64,000 bases of DNA from Streptomyces bacillaris (GTDB lineage Bacteria > Actinomycetota > Actinomycetes > Streptomycetales > Streptomycetaceae), in assembly GCF_003268675.1 (NCBI RefSeq), contig NZ_CP029378.1, positions 6,448,001 to 6,512,000 of the forward strand, read 5' to 3'. The notes under the pieces are model-generated. The model did not search any database, was not told the origin of the DNA, and saw only the letters and a list, made by a program, of their open reading frames with translations. Shown piece after piece: positions 44,085-53,480 of this stretch (positions within the stretch are counted from its first letter, which is position 1; every line of letters begins with the position of its first letter). The translations under genes were made by a program, and so were the position numbers.

Positions 44085-45839
44085 ATGTCCGGGACGACCA
44101 CGGCCGCGGCACGGCTGCGCAGCGCCGCCGACGGCGCCAACCGCTGGGTCGTCCTCGTGGTCCTCTGCCTCAGCCTGCTGGTGGTCGCGCTCGACGCGAC
44201 CGTGCTCCACGTCGCCGTCCCCTCGCTCACCGAGGACCTGCGCCCGAGCGCCACCGGACTCCTGTGGATCGTCGACGCCTACCCCCTCGTCTGCGCCTCC
44301 CTGCTCATCCTCTTCGGCACGCTGGGTGACCGGGTCGGCCGACGGCGCGTGCTGCTCCTCGGCTACGGCCTCTTCGGCGCCGCCTCCCTGCTCGCCGTCT
44401 GCGCGGACACCCCGGCCGTCCTCATAGCGGCCCGCGCCCTGCTCGGCGTCGGCGGCGCGATGATCATGCCCGCCACCCTGTCGATCCTGCGCCAGGTCTT
44501 CCCCGACCGGCGGGAGCGGGCGCTCGCCATCGGGGTGTGGACCGCGGTGGCCGCGGTCGGCGCCGCCACCGGGCCGGTCGTCGGCGGCTTCCTGGTCCAG
44601 CACTTCTGGTGGGGCTCGGTCTTCCTCATCAACATCCCGCTGATGGCGGTCATCCTGCCGCTCGGCCGCTGGCTGCTGCCGGAGTCGCGCGGCTCCCAGG
44701 ACGGGCCGTGGGACGTGCTGGGCGCGCTGATGGCCGCGGCCGGGGTGCTCGGCGTCGTCCTCGGCGTCAAGCGGCTGGGCGGCGGGGCGGCACTCCTGGA
44801 CCCGGTCGCGCTGGCCCCGCTGGCCCTCGGCCTGGCGCTGCTCATCCTCTTCGTACGCCGTCAGAAGCGCCGTACGCACCCGCTGATCGACATCTCGATG
44901 TTCGCCCGCCCGGCCTTCTCCACCGCCGTCGGCTGCATCGTGCTCGCCATGCTGGCCCTGGTCGGCCTCCAGCTGATCGCCGTCCAGTACCTCCAGCTCG
45001 TGCTGGGGCTCAGCCCGCTGGAGACCGGGCTGCGGCTGCTGCCGCTGACCTTCGCCGCGATGGCCGCGGGCGCCACCGGCTCGTACACCCTGCGCCGCCT
45101 CGGGCCCCGCAGGATGGTGGGCTGGGGCTTCGTCCTGACGGCCTCCGCCGTGCTGCTGCTCACCTCGATGGGCCACCACGACCGGCCCGCCCTGCTGACC
45201 GCCGCCTTCGTCCTGCTCGGCTTCGGACTCCAGACGACGCTCTTCGGGGCGTACGAGTCGATGCTCAGCGACGCCCCCGCGGAGCGGGCGGGCGGAGCCG
45301 CGGCGATAGGCGAGACCTCCTACCAGCTCGGCGCCGGGCTCGGCATCGCCCTCCTCGGCAGCGTCATGAACGCCGCCTACGCCCCCGGCCTCGCCTCCCT
45401 GCGCGACCAGGGCGTCCCCGCCCGCGCCGGAGCGGAGGCCTCCCACTCGCTGGGCGAGGCCTACCAGGTCGCCGCCGAGCTGGGCGGCCCGCTCGGGGAC
45501 CTGCTGCGCTCCACGGCCCGGCACGCCTTCGTCGGCGGGCTGCACATCACGCTCTTCGTCAGCGCGGGGCTCCTGCTGCTCGGCGCGCTGGCCGCCCTGC
45601 GGCTGCCGAGGGCGATGGAGTGCCCGCCGAAGGAGTTCTGCTCCGAAGCCGACCCCACGCCCGAGGCCGGGGCGGGTGCCGCCGAGCCCCGCGTCCCCGC
45701 CCCCGCCCCCGCGCCGACCGAGCGCGAGGCGTCCCCGCGCCCGGCGCCCGCGACCACCGAGCGCCCGGCCCGGCGCGTGACGCTCCCCGCGCGGCGCGAA
45801 CCGGCCGAGGCGACCGGCTCTGGACGGGCGGCACACTGA
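44085..45839 (+). CDS. MFS drug transporter, DHA2 (14-helix) type
   Basis: 584 residues, proton-driven exporter in the cytoplasmic membrane. Helix 1 and motif D1-like VVLVVLCLSLLVVALDATVLHVAVPSL, motif A GTLGDRVGRRRVLLLGYGLFGAASLLA, and motif C AVAAVGAATGPVVGGFLVQHFWWGSVFLINIP identify the EmrB/QacA group. The hydrophilic C-terminal ~75 residues are Pro/Ala/Arg rich. ATG with GGGAGG 7 bp upstream. Substrate unknown; no regulator gene is adjacent. Confidence 0.93.
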   Translation: MSGTTTAAARLRSAADGANRWVVLVVLCLSLLVVALDATVLHVAVPSLTEDLRPSATGLLWIVDAYPLVCASLLILFGTLGDRVGRRRVLLLGYGLFGAASLLAVCADTPAVLIAARALLGVGGAMIMPATLSILRQVFPDRRERALAIGVWTAVAAVGAATGPVVGGFLVQHFWWGSVFLINIPLMAVILPLGRWLLPESRGSQDGPWDVLGALMAAAGVLGVVLGVKRLGGGAALLDPVALAPLALGLALLILFVRRQKRRTHPLIDISMFARPAFSTAVGCIVLAMLALVGLQLIAVQYLQLVLGLSPLETGLRLLPLTFAAMAAGATGSYTLRRLGPRRMVGWGFVLTASAVLLLTSMGHHDRPALLTAAFVLLGFGLQTTLFGAYESMLSDAPAERAGGAAAIGETSYQLGAGLGIALLGSVMNAAYAPGLASLRDQGVPARAGAEASHSLGEAYQVAAELGGPLGDLLRSTARHAFVGGLHITLFVSAGLLLLGALAALRLPRAMECPPKEFCSEADPTPEAGAGAAEPRVPAPAPAPTEREASPRPAPATTERPARRVTLPARREPAEATGSGRAAH

Positions 45840-45942
45840 GCCGTAACGTCTCCACGACGCCCTGACTACCACTGCTAGTTTTCGGAAGGCGTGGCCGGAC
45901 CCCACCCTTCCGGACACCGTGCGAGCCGCCGGAGGCACCCTC

Positions 45943-47163
45943 ATGTCCAGCACCGAGTCCGCGAAGCCGTCGAAGCTCCCGCCGTTCGACGCCACCGACC
46001 CCCTCGGCATCGACGATCTGCTCGGCCCCGACGACCTCGCGATCCGCGACACCGTGCGCACCTGGGCCGCCGACCGGGTCCTGCCGCACATCGCCGAGTG
46101 GTACGAGAAGGGGGAGCTGCCCGGCATCCGGGAGCTGGCCCGGGAGCTGGGATCGCTCGGCGCGCTGGGGATGTCCCTCGACGGGTACGGCTGCGCCGGG
46201 GCGAGCGCCGTCCAGTACGGGCTGGCCTGCCTGGAGCTGGAGGCCGCCGACTCCGGGATCCGCTCGCTCGTCTCCGTACAGGGATCCCTCGCCATGTACG
46301 CGATCCACCGCTTCGGCTCCGAGGAGCAGAAGCAGCGGTGGCTGCCCGGCATGGCGGCGGGCGAGATCATCGGCTGCTTCGGGCTGACCGAGCCCGACCA
46401 CGGCTCCGACCCGGCCGCGATGCGGACGTACGCCAAGCGCGACGGTGAGGACTGGGTGCTCACCGGCCGCAAGATGTGGATCACCAACGGCTCGGTCGCC
46501 GGGGTCGCGATCGTCTGGGCGCAGACCGACGAGGGCGACGAGGGCCGGGGCATCCGGGGCTTCGTCGTCCCCACCGACACCCCCGGCTTCTCCGCGCCGG
46601 AGATCCACCACAAGTGGTCGCTGCGCGCCTCGGTCACCAGCGAGCTGGTCATGGACGGCGTCCGGCTCCCCGCCGACGCGGTGCTGCCGGGGGCGAAGGG
46701 GCTGCGCGGTCCGCTCAGCTGTCTGAGCCACGCGCGGTACGGGATCGTCTGGGGCGCCATGGGCGCGGCGCGGGCGAGCTTCGAGTCGGCCCTCGACTAC
46801 GCGCGGACCCGGGAACAGTTCGGCCGGCCGATCGGCGGCTTCCAGCTCACCCAGGCGAAGCTCGCGGACATGGCCCTTGAACTGCACAAGGGCATCCTGC
46901 TCGCCCACCATCTGGGGAGGCGCATGGACGCGGGACGGCTCCGCCCCGAGCAGGTCAGCTTCGGCAAGCTCAACAACGTGCGGGAGGCCATCGAGATCTG
47001 CCGCACCGCGCGCACGATCCTCGGGGCCAACGGGATCTCGCTGGAGTACCCCGTGATGCGGCACGCCACGAATCTGGAGTCGGTGCTCACGTACGAGGGC
47101 ACCGTGGAGATGCACCAGCTGGTGCTGGGCAAGGCGCTCACCGGTCTCGACGCCTTCCGGTGA
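45943..47163 (+). CDS. acyl-CoA dehydrogenase, glutaryl-CoA-dehydrogenase-like
   Basis: 406 residues. Flavoenzyme of acyl-CoA oxidation: GCFGLTEPDHGSDPAAM (FAD-binding), WVLTGRKMWITNGSVAGVAIVWAQT, EQFGRPIGGFQLTQAKLADMALELHKGILLAHHLGRR, and the catalytic Glu in VLTYEGTVEMHQLVLGKALTGLDAF. The YEGT placement and overall pattern fit glutaryl-CoA dehydrogenase, the lysine/tryptophan degradation enzyme, but other short-chain substrates are possible. GGAGG lies 7 bp before the ATG. Confidence 0.92.
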   Translation: MSSTESAKPSKLPPFDATDPLGIDDLLGPDDLAIRDTVRTWAADRVLPHIAEWYEKGELPGIRELARELGSLGALGMSLDGYGCAGASAVQYGLACLELEAADSGIRSLVSVQGSLAMYAIHRFGSEEQKQRWLPGMAAGEIIGCFGLTEPDHGSDPAAMRTYAKRDGEDWVLTGRKMWITNGSVAGVAIVWAQTDEGDEGRGIRGFVVPTDTPGFSAPEIHHKWSLRASVTSELVMDGVRLPADAVLPGAKGLRGPLSCLSHARYGIVWGAMGAARASFESALDYARTREQFGRPIGGFQLTQAKLADMALELHKGILLAHHLGRRMDAGRLRPEQVSFGKLNNVREAIEICRTARTILGANGISLEYPVMRHATNLESVLTYEGTVEMHQLVLGKALTGLDAFR

Positions 47164-47167
47164 CCGA

Positions 47168-47189
47168 GGCACGTCCCACGGGGCGTGCC
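47168..47189. terminator. terminator between acyl-CoA dehydrogenase and sflA
   Basis: GGCACGTCCC and GGGGCGTGCC pair with one G-T wobble around a very short loop, 4 bp after the dehydrogenase stop and between convergent genes. Confidence 0.6.
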
Positions 47190-47230
47190 GACCGGAGGCG
47201 CTGACCGGAACTTTCCGGCGAGCGCCCTGC

Positions 47231-47674
47231 TCAGCTCTGGTTGAAGAAGCCGTCGGTCTTCCGGCCGGCGGCTTCGCCCGCCACCACCTGGGTGTCGGCG
47301 GGGGAGAGCAGGAAGACCCGGGTGGCCACCCGGTCGATCGAACCGCGCAGACCGAAGATCAGCCCGGCGGCGAAGTCCACCACGCGCTTGGCGTCGGCGG
47401 GGTCCATGGCCGTGAGGTTGACGATCACCGGGACGCCGTCCCGGAACAGCTCGCCGATGGCCCGGGCGTCCCGGAAGCTGTCCGGGGTCACCGTGGCGAT
47501 CCGGCGGTCCCGCTCCTCGGCAGCCTCGGCGGCCACCTGCACCCGGGGGTCGGTGACCCAGGCCTGGTTGCCCGTGCCCGTCTCCGTACCCTCCGCGTAC
47601 TCGTCGTCGTAGTACCGCTCGTCGTTGTCCTCCACGAGGCCCAGCCAGGCACTTGCCTTGCGCACCGATCCCAT
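47231..47674 (-). CDS. sflA: SepF-like protein SflA
   Basis: 147 residues. N-terminal amphipathic membrane-targeting start [19 protein letters not shown], an acidic linker, then the SepF domain ([63 protein letters not shown]). SepF anchors FtsZ to the membrane. Streptomyces has a main sepF beside ftsZ plus SflA and SflB; the latter two influence polar growth and FtsZ/DivIVA placement in S. coelicolor. The neighbourhood matches the SCO1749 region from memory, hence SflA. Confidence 0.9.
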   Translation of the reverse strand: MGSVRKASAWLGLVEDNDERYYDDEYAEGTETGTGNQAWVTDPRVQVAAEAAEERDRRIATVTPDSFRDARAIGELFRDGVPVIVNLTAMDPADAKRVVDFAAGLIFGLRGSIDRVATRVFLLSPADTQVVAGEAAGRKTDGFFNQS

Positions 47675-47985
47675 GGACGCCTCCTCTCAACCGCGGTTCC
47701 TTGGTGTTCCGCATCTCTTACGTATCCCTATGGTCGTCCATGATGCGGATACCGCGCCAAGTGGATAGTCGCCGCGCAGGTGATTCGTGACGGTACTGGT
47801 GCAGAACATGTGGCGGTTCGTCAAGGTTCCTCCTGGATAAAGGGGGTTCCGATGAGAAAATATGATGCGCCGGTCCGTACGGGTGACCTGGGGGACGTAC
47901 GGGTGAACGGATCACTCGATACGATGCACGGCGCTCAGGTGCGCGAACGGCGCGCACCGGCTGGAACGGCTCGCGGGGGATCGTC
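47675..47985. other. 311-bp divergent region between sflA and the DUF5685 gene
   Basis: Holds the promoter area of both genes and the candidate small frame at 47852. It is less GC-rich than the rest of the window (notably 47690-47870). No hairpin or known motif was identified. Confidence 0.5.
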
Positions 47986-48001
47986 GTGTTCGGAATCGTG
48001 A
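47852..48001 (+). CDS. candidate small ORF, 49 codons
   Basis: ATG preceded by AGGGGG 6 bp upstream, reading MRKYDAPVRTGDLGDVRVNG and ending CSES; it overlaps the DUF5685 start by 16 bp. The first codons are A/T-rich, unlike typical GC-rich coding in this genome. It could be a leader or a chance frame; no homologue is known to me. Confidence 0.3.
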   Translation: MRKYDAPVRTGDLGDVRVNGSLDTMHGAQVRERRAPAGTARGGSSCSES

Positions 48002-49212
48002 GGCCCTGTACCCACCGGCTCTCCGAGGGGCTGCGGACCGAGTGGATGGCCCATCTCTGCGGTCTCTGCCTGGCTCTGAGGGCGGATCACGGACAGTTCG
48101 CCCGGATTGTCACGAACTATGACGGTCTGATCGTCTCGGTCCTGACGGAGGCTCAGACGGGGACCACCCCGGCCGGGCGGCGCACCGCGGGGCCGTGTCC
48201 GCTGCGCGCCATGCGGACCGCCCCGGTCGCGATGGGGGAGGGGGCCAGGCTCGCCGCCGCCGTCTCGCTGGTCCTCGCCTCGGCCAAGGTGCGCGACCAC
48301 GTGGCCGACCGGGACGGGCTGTTGGCCCGGCGGCCGGTCGCGGCGGCGGCCCGCCGGGTGGCGGCGGGCTGGGACCGGGCGGGTGCCCGTACGGGGGCGG
48401 CGCTCGGCTTCGACACCGCCCTCCTGGTCGACGCGGTCGACCGGCAGACCGGCATCGAGACGCTCGCCGGGCCCGGTACGCCCCTGCTGACGGTCACCGA
48501 ACCCACCGAGACGGCCACCGCGGCGGCCTTCGCCCACACCGCCGTCCTCGCCGGGAAGCCGCAGAACGCGGCCCCGCTCGCGGAGGCCGGGCGCCTCTTC
48601 GGACGGCTCGCGCATCTGCTGGACGCCGTGGAGGACCGGGAGGCTGACGCCGTGTCGGGTGCCTGGAACCCGCTCACGGTGACCGGCACCCCGCTGACCG
48701 AGGCGCGCCGGCTCTGCGACGACGCGCTGCACGGCGTACGGCTGGCGCTGCGCGAGGTGGAGTTCACCGACGGCCGGCTCGTCCACGTCCTGCTCGCCCA
48801 TGAGCTGCGGCGCTCGGTGGACCGGGCGTTCGGCACCTCGTCCTGCTCGCACCAGGGTCTTGATGTGTCCCAGGGGCTGGTGTCGCCCGACGGCTCCTTC
48901 GGCCCGCCGCCGGGGAATCCGTACGGCCCGCCGCCCGGCAACCCCTACGGTCCCACCCCCGGTGGCCCGGCCGCGCCGCCCCCGCCCCGGCCGCCGCGCG
49001 ACCGGCGCGGGCTGATCGCCGGGTGCCTGGTGTGGGCCGGGCTCGCCTGCACCTGTCAGATGTGCTGCGGGAGCTACGAGGACCCCTGGAGCCGGGAGCG
49101 GCGGGAGGCGCCCTGCCAGAGCTGCGGGGACTGCTGCGAGGCGTGCAACTGCTGCGGCCAGTGCGGCGACGGCTGCTGCTGTTGCGGCGAGTCCTGCGGC
49201 TGCGACTGCTGA
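47986..49212 (+). CDS. DUF5685 family protein with Cys-rich tail
   Basis: 408 residues. The conserved front MFGIVRPCTHRLSEGLRTEWMAHLCGLCLALRADHGQFARIVTNYDGLIVSVL marks DUF5685. A helical body follows, then FGPPPGNPYGPPPGNPYGPTPGGP repeats, one hydrophobic helix (RGLIAGCLVWAGLACTC), and a terminal ~50 residues with about 19 Cys (for example CQSCGDCCEACNCCGQCG). The tail could bind metal or be lipid-modified; this is inference. Function unknown. GTG start. Confidence 0.85.
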   Translation: MFGIVRPCTHRLSEGLRTEWMAHLCGLCLALRADHGQFARIVTNYDGLIVSVLTEAQTGTTPAGRRTAGPCPLRAMRTAPVAMGEGARLAAAVSLVLASAKVRDHVADRDGLLARRPVAAAARRVAAGWDRAGARTGAALGFDTALLVDAVDRQTGIETLAGPGTPLLTVTEPTETATAAAFAHTAVLAGKPQNAAPLAEAGRLFGRLAHLLDAVEDREADAVSGAWNPLTVTGTPLTEARRLCDDALHGVRLALREVEFTDGRLVHVLLAHELRRSVDRAFGTSSCSHQGLDVSQGLVSPDGSFGPPPGNPYGPPPGNPYGPTPGGPAAPPPPRPPRDRRGLIAGCLVWAGLACTCQMCCGSYEDPWSRERREAPCQSCGDCCEACNCCGQCGDGCCCCGESCGCDC

Positions 49213-49270
49213 GCCCGCGGGACCCGCCGGGGCGACTGCCGGCGGGTCCCGCGGACCCGCCGCTGCCGGG

Positions 49271-50227
49271 CTACTTCGGCTCGGGGCCCTTCAGCTCGGG
49301 CGGCGAGATCTGCGAGGTCTCGATCGCGGACTCGGTGGTGCCCCACTTCGTGAGGATCCGGTCGTAGGTCCCGTCCTTCTTGAGCTGGTTGACGGCCGCC
49401 TGGAACGCCGGGGTCAGCGGGCTGCCCTTCTTGAAGGCGAAGCCCACGTCGAGCCGCTTGTACTCGTTGAGGAAGCGGACCCCGTCCTGCTGGCTCACGG
49501 CGTAGCGCAGCCCGTTGATGGTGGACATGTTCACGTCGGTGCGGCCCTGCTTGAGGGAGAGCCAGACCGCCGCCGGGTCGGCGTACGTCTTCACCTCGTA
49601 GGGCTTCTTGCCCTTCTCGGCGCACCGGGGCAGGTTCTCCTGGAGGGTCACCTCGAAGGTGGTGCCCGCTCCGGTGGCCACGTTCAGGCCGCACAGGTCG
49701 GTGAGGTCGGTGACCTGCTTCAGCTCGCTGTCGTCCCGGACGGCGAAGCCCTGGCCGTCGTTGATGTACGTCACGAAGTCGATGGTCTTGCGGCGCACGC
49801 CGGTGACGCCGAAGTTCCCGGTGCCCAGGTCGTACTTCCCGCTGCCGAGCGCCGGCAGGATCGCCTCGAAGGAGGCCACCTCGCGCTTCAGCTCGATGCC
49901 CAGCACCTTGGCGACGGCGTCCGCGAAGTCGATGTCCGCGCCGGAGAGCGTGGTGCCGTCCTTCTCGTAGAAGGCGCCGGGCGGGGAGCCGGTGGCCGCC
50001 GCGATCCGCAGGGTGCCGGCCTTCCGTACCTCCTCGGGCAGCAGCTTCGCCGCCGCCTCGTCCTTCTTCACCTGGGACACCACGTCCGTGGTGGGGGTGT
50101 CCCCCTTCTCGGCCTCGCCCTTCCCGGCGGTGCTCGCCCCGGGCTCCGCCGGGTCGGCGCAGCCGGAGAGGGTCAGCGCGGCGGCGGCGATCAGGGCGAG
50201 AAGGGCGCTCTGGCGTGATCTGGGCAT
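49271..50227 (-). CDS. amino-acid-type ABC transporter substrate-binding lipoprotein
   Basis: 318 residues. Lipoprotein signal with lipobox LALIAAAALTLSGC. The family-3 solute-binding fold follows: EEVRKAGTLRIAAATGSPPGAFYEKDGTTLSGADIDFADAVAKVLGIELKREVASFEAILPALGSGKYDLGTGNFGVTGVRRKTIDFVTY. It resembles the second binding protein at 55236. It is transcribed away from the permease genes, and its long leader (50228-50521) contains a Cys-ending leader peptide. It probably delivers a polar sulfur-containing amino acid to the adjacent permeases. Confidence 0.9.
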   Translation of the reverse strand: MPRSRQSALLALIAAAALTLSGCADPAEPGASTAGKGEAEKGDTPTTDVVSQVKKDEAAAKLLPEEVRKAGTLRIAAATGSPPGAFYEKDGTTLSGADIDFADAVAKVLGIELKREVASFEAILPALGSGKYDLGTGNFGVTGVRRKTIDFVTYINDGQGFAVRDDSELKQVTDLTDLCGLNVATGAGTTFEVTLQENLPRCAEKGKKPYEVKTYADPAAVWLSLKQGRTDVNMSTINGLRYAVSQQDGVRFLNEYKRLDVGFAFKKGSPLTPAFQAAVNQLKKDGTYDRILTKWGTTESAIETSQISPPELKGPEPK

Positions 50228-50449
50228 GTCTCTGCTTTTTCTCCGGGTTCGTCAAGGTACGCCGACCGGCCCCGGGCCCGGGAGGGCGGGGAGCGGCGAC
50301 GGAAGGTTCAGTGGTGCGGACGCACGGAAAGGTGCGGCGGAGCGAGGGGAGGGCGACGCGGTGTGGTGGAGGTGAAGTCACGCGAGGAACAGTGCTCGAA
50401 CGCCTCAGAGCGGGCGTGAGCAGGGAGAACGGAACAGCAGGGGGTCAGC

Positions 50450-50521
50450 TCAACAGGAAGAGGACCACACGCGACCGAAGTCGATGTGGGAGCGGGTGAC
50501 CAGCCACTGCTGCGCATGCAT
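50450..50521 (-). CDS. Cys-ending leader peptide, probable cysteine attenuator
   Basis: 23 codons reading MHAQQWLVTRSHIDFGRV and ending W-S-S-S-C-stop. It resembles the actinobacterial RRHVDLxRVxSAxC leader peptides (core R-S-H-I-D-F-G-R-V, terminal Cys) that precede cysteine and sulfur-assimilation genes, where ribosome stalling at Cys codons is thought to control transcription downstream. It lies 222 bp before the binding-lipoprotein gene. Too short for ordinary gene calling. Confidence 0.75.
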   Translation of the reverse strand: MHAQQWLVTRSHIDFGRVWSSSC

Positions 50522-50592
50522 GGGCTCAGTGGAACAGGCATCCGGGTGGACGTCAACCGACGTGAGACATACGGCTCAGAGTGTGGACAGGC

Positions 50593-50622
50593 TTGACAAC
50601 GCGCCGTGTTCACCGTTTATCT
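50593..50622 (+). promoter_or_regulatory. putative promoter of the ABC/monooxygenase operon
   Basis: Exact -35 TTGACA (50593-50598) and TTATCT (50617-50622) with an 18-bp spacer, about 95 bp before the permease start. Confidence 0.6.
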
Positions 50623-50716
50623 CGGAGGCGGACCGGCGCTGAGGGGCCCGGTCCATGTGTGGTTCGTGGTGTGAAGGTACGCCCCGTGTTCGATCTCAGC
50701 ATCCACGGAGCCCCGC

Positions 50717-51589
50717 ATGCCCCCGCAGACCGATCTGCTGCCTCCCTCCTCCTCCGCGCCACCGCCCGTGAAGAACGACGGCGACCGTGCGGTGCCCCGC
50801 ATCGTCCCCGTCCGCCGAACAGGCCGCTGGGCGGCGGCAGTTGTCGTCATCATCCTGCTCGCGCTGGCGCTGAACTCGGTCATCCGTAACGAGGCCTTCC
50901 AGTGGGACGTCGTCCTCGCCTACTTCGGCACCGCGACCGTCCTGCGCGGGCTCTGGCTCACCCTGTGGCTCACCGCCGTCGTCATGGTGCTGGGCTTCGC
51001 GCTCGGGGCGCTCCTCGCCGTCCTGCGACTCTCCGGCAACCCCGTTCTGCAGGCGGTGAGCTGGGGGTACGTCTGGCTCTTCCGGTCCACGCCGATCCTG
51101 GTCCAGCTGCTGTTCTGGTTCAACATCGGCGCCCTGTACCCGCAGATCCTCGGCGTCAACACCGTCACCCTGCTCGGCCCGGTCTCCATCGCCGTCATCG
51201 GGCTGACCCTGCACGAGGCCGCGTACGCCGCCGAGGTCGTCCGGGGCGGCATCCTCTCCGTCGAACGCGGCCAGGTGGAGGCCGCCCAGTCCCTGGGGCT
51301 CGGCCCCTGGCGGCGCTTCCGGCGGATCGTGCTGCCGCAGGCCATGCGCTCCATCGTCCCGCCGGCCGGGAACATGCTGATCGGCACCCTCAAGGGCACC
51401 TCCATCGTCAGCATCATCGCCGTGCAGGACCTGCTCTACTCCGTCCAGCTCGTCTACCACCGCACGTACGAGGTCATCCCGCTGCTGCTCGTCGCCACCC
51501 TCTGGTACGCGCTCGTCACCTCGCTGCTGAGCATCGGCCAGCGCTATGTCGAGCGCTACTACGCCCGTGGCACGGCGGGTGCGCGATGA
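50717..51589 (+). CDS. amino-acid-type ABC transporter permease
   Basis: 290 residues, HisMQ/GlnP type, five or so membrane helices after a polar N-terminus. [56 protein letters not shown] and the ATPase-contact loop [29 protein letters not shown] are typical. The last codon overlaps the FAD protein gene (ATGA). Works with the ATPase at 54395, probably together with the permease at 53481. Confidence 0.93.
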   Translation: MPPQTDLLPPSSSAPPPVKNDGDRAVPRIVPVRRTGRWAAAVVVIILLALALNSVIRNEAFQWDVVLAYFGTATVLRGLWLTLWLTAVVMVLGFALGALLAVLRLSGNPVLQAVSWGYVWLFRSTPILVQLLFWFNIGALYPQILGVNTVTLLGPVSIAVIGLTLHEAAYAAEVVRGGILSVERGQVEAAQSLGLGPWRRFRRIVLPQAMRSIVPPAGNMLIGTLKGTSIVSIIAVQDLLYSVQLVYHRTYEVIPLLLVATLWYALVTSLLSIGQRYVERYYARGTAGAR

Positions 51590-53427
51590 GCGCCGCACCC
51601 ACCCTCGTGGTGATCGGCGGCGGCCCGCGCGGCACCGGCGTCATCGAGCGCATCGCCGCCAACGCCCGTGAGCTGTACGGGGATTCGCCCCTGGACATCC
51701 ATCTGGTCGACCCCCACCCGGCGGGCGGCGGACGGATCTGGCGCCCCGACCAGTCACCGCTGCTCTGGATGAACTCCATGGCCGAGGACGTCACCATGTT
51801 CACCGACGACACGGTCGAGCTGGCCGGACCGGTCGTCGACGGACCCGCCCTGCACGCCTGGGCCGAGGACGTCCGCGCCGGGCGGGTCACCCCCGACGCC
51901 GAGCCCGCCGTCCTGGCCGAGATCCACGGCCTCACCGGCCAGACCTTCCCCAGTCGGCGGCTCCAGAGCGCCTACCTCCGCTGGACCTACCGGCGCGCCC
52001 TCGCCGCCCTGCCGCCCTCCGTCACCGTCCACGAGCACCGCACCACCGCCCTCGCCGTCACCGGCCCCCGCGGCGGCCGCCAGCGCGTCCGGCTGAAGGG
52101 CCGCACCGAACCCCTCCTCGCCGACCTCGTCGTCCTGACCGTCGGCCATCTGGACGCCGAACCCGGCCCGGAACAGGCCGAGTTGAGCGACTTCGCGGCC
52201 CGGCACGGGCTGATCCACCTGCCGCCCGACTTCACCGCCGACACCGACCTCAGCGCCCTGCCCGCCGGGGAACCGGTCATCGTCCGGGGGTTCGGCCTCG
52301 CCTTCGTCGACCTCATGGTCCTGCTCACCGAGGGGCGCGGCGGCCGCCACGAGAACGGCGTCTACGTGCCCTCGGGCCAGGAGCCCGTGCTGTACGTGGG
52401 ATCGCGGCGCGGGGTCCCGTACCACTCCAAGATCGGCTACACCTGGACCGGCGAACGCCCTCCGCTGCCGCGCTACTTGACCCCGGAATGGGCCGACGGG
52501 CTGCTCGGCCGGCCCGGACCGCTCGACTTCCGGCGCGATGTGTGGCCGCTGGTCGCCAAGGAGCTGGGCCACGCCCACTACCACCGGCTCTTCACTGCCC
52601 ACCCCGAGCGCACCGCCCTGGAGTTCGAGGTCTTCGAGGCCAAGTACGCCGCCGCCGACCCCGGCAGCCCCGAGCTGGACGGCCTCGTCGCCGCCGCCGT
52701 GCCCGACCCCGCCGACCGGCTCGACCTAAAAGCGCTCGACCGGCCGCTGGACGGAGTGACGTACGAGAGTGCCGAGGCGCTCCAGGACGGGCTGCGCGCC
52801 TACATCACGGCCGACCTGGCCCGCCGTCACGACCCGGACCACAGCACGGATCTCGCGGTCTTCGTCGGGCTGCTCTCCGCCTACGCCCAGCTCGTCCGGC
52901 TCGGAGACATCGGCGGCTGGTGGCACGGGTTCTTCAGCTACCTGGCCTCCGGCCCGCCCGGCCCCCGCCTCGAACAGCTCCTCGCCCTCTCCCGGGCCGG
53001 GATCGTCCGCTTCCTCGGCGCCTCCGTCACCGTGACGGCCGACGAGGAGCGCGGCCTCTTCCGGGCGAGCAGCCCCACCGTGCCCGGCGCCCGCACCGAG
53101 GCCCGCGCCCTGGTCGAGGCCCGCCTCCCGGACCCCTCGCTCCGGCACACCGCCAGCCCGCTGCTGCGCGCCCTGTACGAGGGCGGGGCCGCCGTCACCG
53201 ACACTGGCCTGCTCGCCGTGGACCCGGCCGACAGCCGCGTCCTGGACCGCGACGGCACCCCGCACCCGCGCCGGTTCGCCCTCGGCCCGTTCACCACGGC
53301 ACGCAACAGCGGGGCCTTCACCCGCCCCCGTGCCGGCGGACCCGCCTTCCGCCAGAACGACGACGCGGCCCGCGCCGCGCTCACCTTCCTGCGCGACCTC
53401 TCCTGTCGGGACCGGCTCGCCTCCTGA
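51586..53427 (+). CDS. FAD/NAD(P)-binding protein (COG4529-like)
   Basis: 613 residues. N-terminal nucleotide motif [22 protein letters not shown] (GxGxxG-like), then [34 protein letters not shown] and an internal [19 protein letters not shown]. Such proteins occur beside flavin monooxygenases and transporters in actinobacteria; the reaction is not defined. Located between the two permease genes of one transporter, an unusual place for an enzyme, so a role in processing the imported compound is likely. ATG overlaps the upstream stop. Confidence 0.85.
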   Translation: MSAAPTLVVIGGGPRGTGVIERIAANARELYGDSPLDIHLVDPHPAGGGRIWRPDQSPLLWMNSMAEDVTMFTDDTVELAGPVVDGPALHAWAEDVRAGRVTPDAEPAVLAEIHGLTGQTFPSRRLQSAYLRWTYRRALAALPPSVTVHEHRTTALAVTGPRGGRQRVRLKGRTEPLLADLVVLTVGHLDAEPGPEQAELSDFAARHGLIHLPPDFTADTDLSALPAGEPVIVRGFGLAFVDLMVLLTEGRGGRHENGVYVPSGQEPVLYVGSRRGVPYHSKIGYTWTGERPPLPRYLTPEWADGLLGRPGPLDFRRDVWPLVAKELGHAHYHRLFTAHPERTALEFEVFEAKYAAADPGSPELDGLVAAAVPDPADRLDLKALDRPLDGVTYESAEALQDGLRAYITADLARRHDPDHSTDLAVFVGLLSAYAQLVRLGDIGGWWHGFFSYLASGPPGPRLEQLLALSRAGIVRFLGASVTVTADEERGLFRASSPTVPGARTEARALVEARLPDPSLRHTASPLLRALYEGGAAVTDTGLLAVDPADSRVLDRDGTPHPRRFALGPFTTARNSGAFTRPRAGGPAFRQNDDAARAALTFLRDLSCRDRLAS

Positions 53428-53480
53428 GCCGCCGCGCCCGCCCCCGTACCACCGCCACCACCGCTCCCAAGGACCCCGCC

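Larger units (their letters stand above)
50228..50716. other. 489-bp divergent control region of the sulfur cluster
   Basis: Holds the leader-peptide gene for the minus-strand lipoprotein (50450-50521), a promoter for the plus-strand operon (50593-50622), and about 220 bp between leader peptide and lipoprotein start in which attenuation structures could form. No other gene is supported. Confidence 0.6.

Noticed and set aside
42552-46760. A 1402-codon open frame on the minus strand through the MFS and acyl-CoA dehydrogenase genes
   Set aside because: Only the last 351 codons (PAP2) resemble a protein family. The rest is the antisense of two strongly supported plus-strand genes, an artefact of high GC.
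50655-50771. Cys-containing upstream frame MCGSWCEGTPRVRSQ before the plus-strand permease
   Set aside because: Five Cys in 38 codons is suggestive of a second leader peptide, but it overlaps the permease start and lacks the sulfur-leader pattern, so not called.
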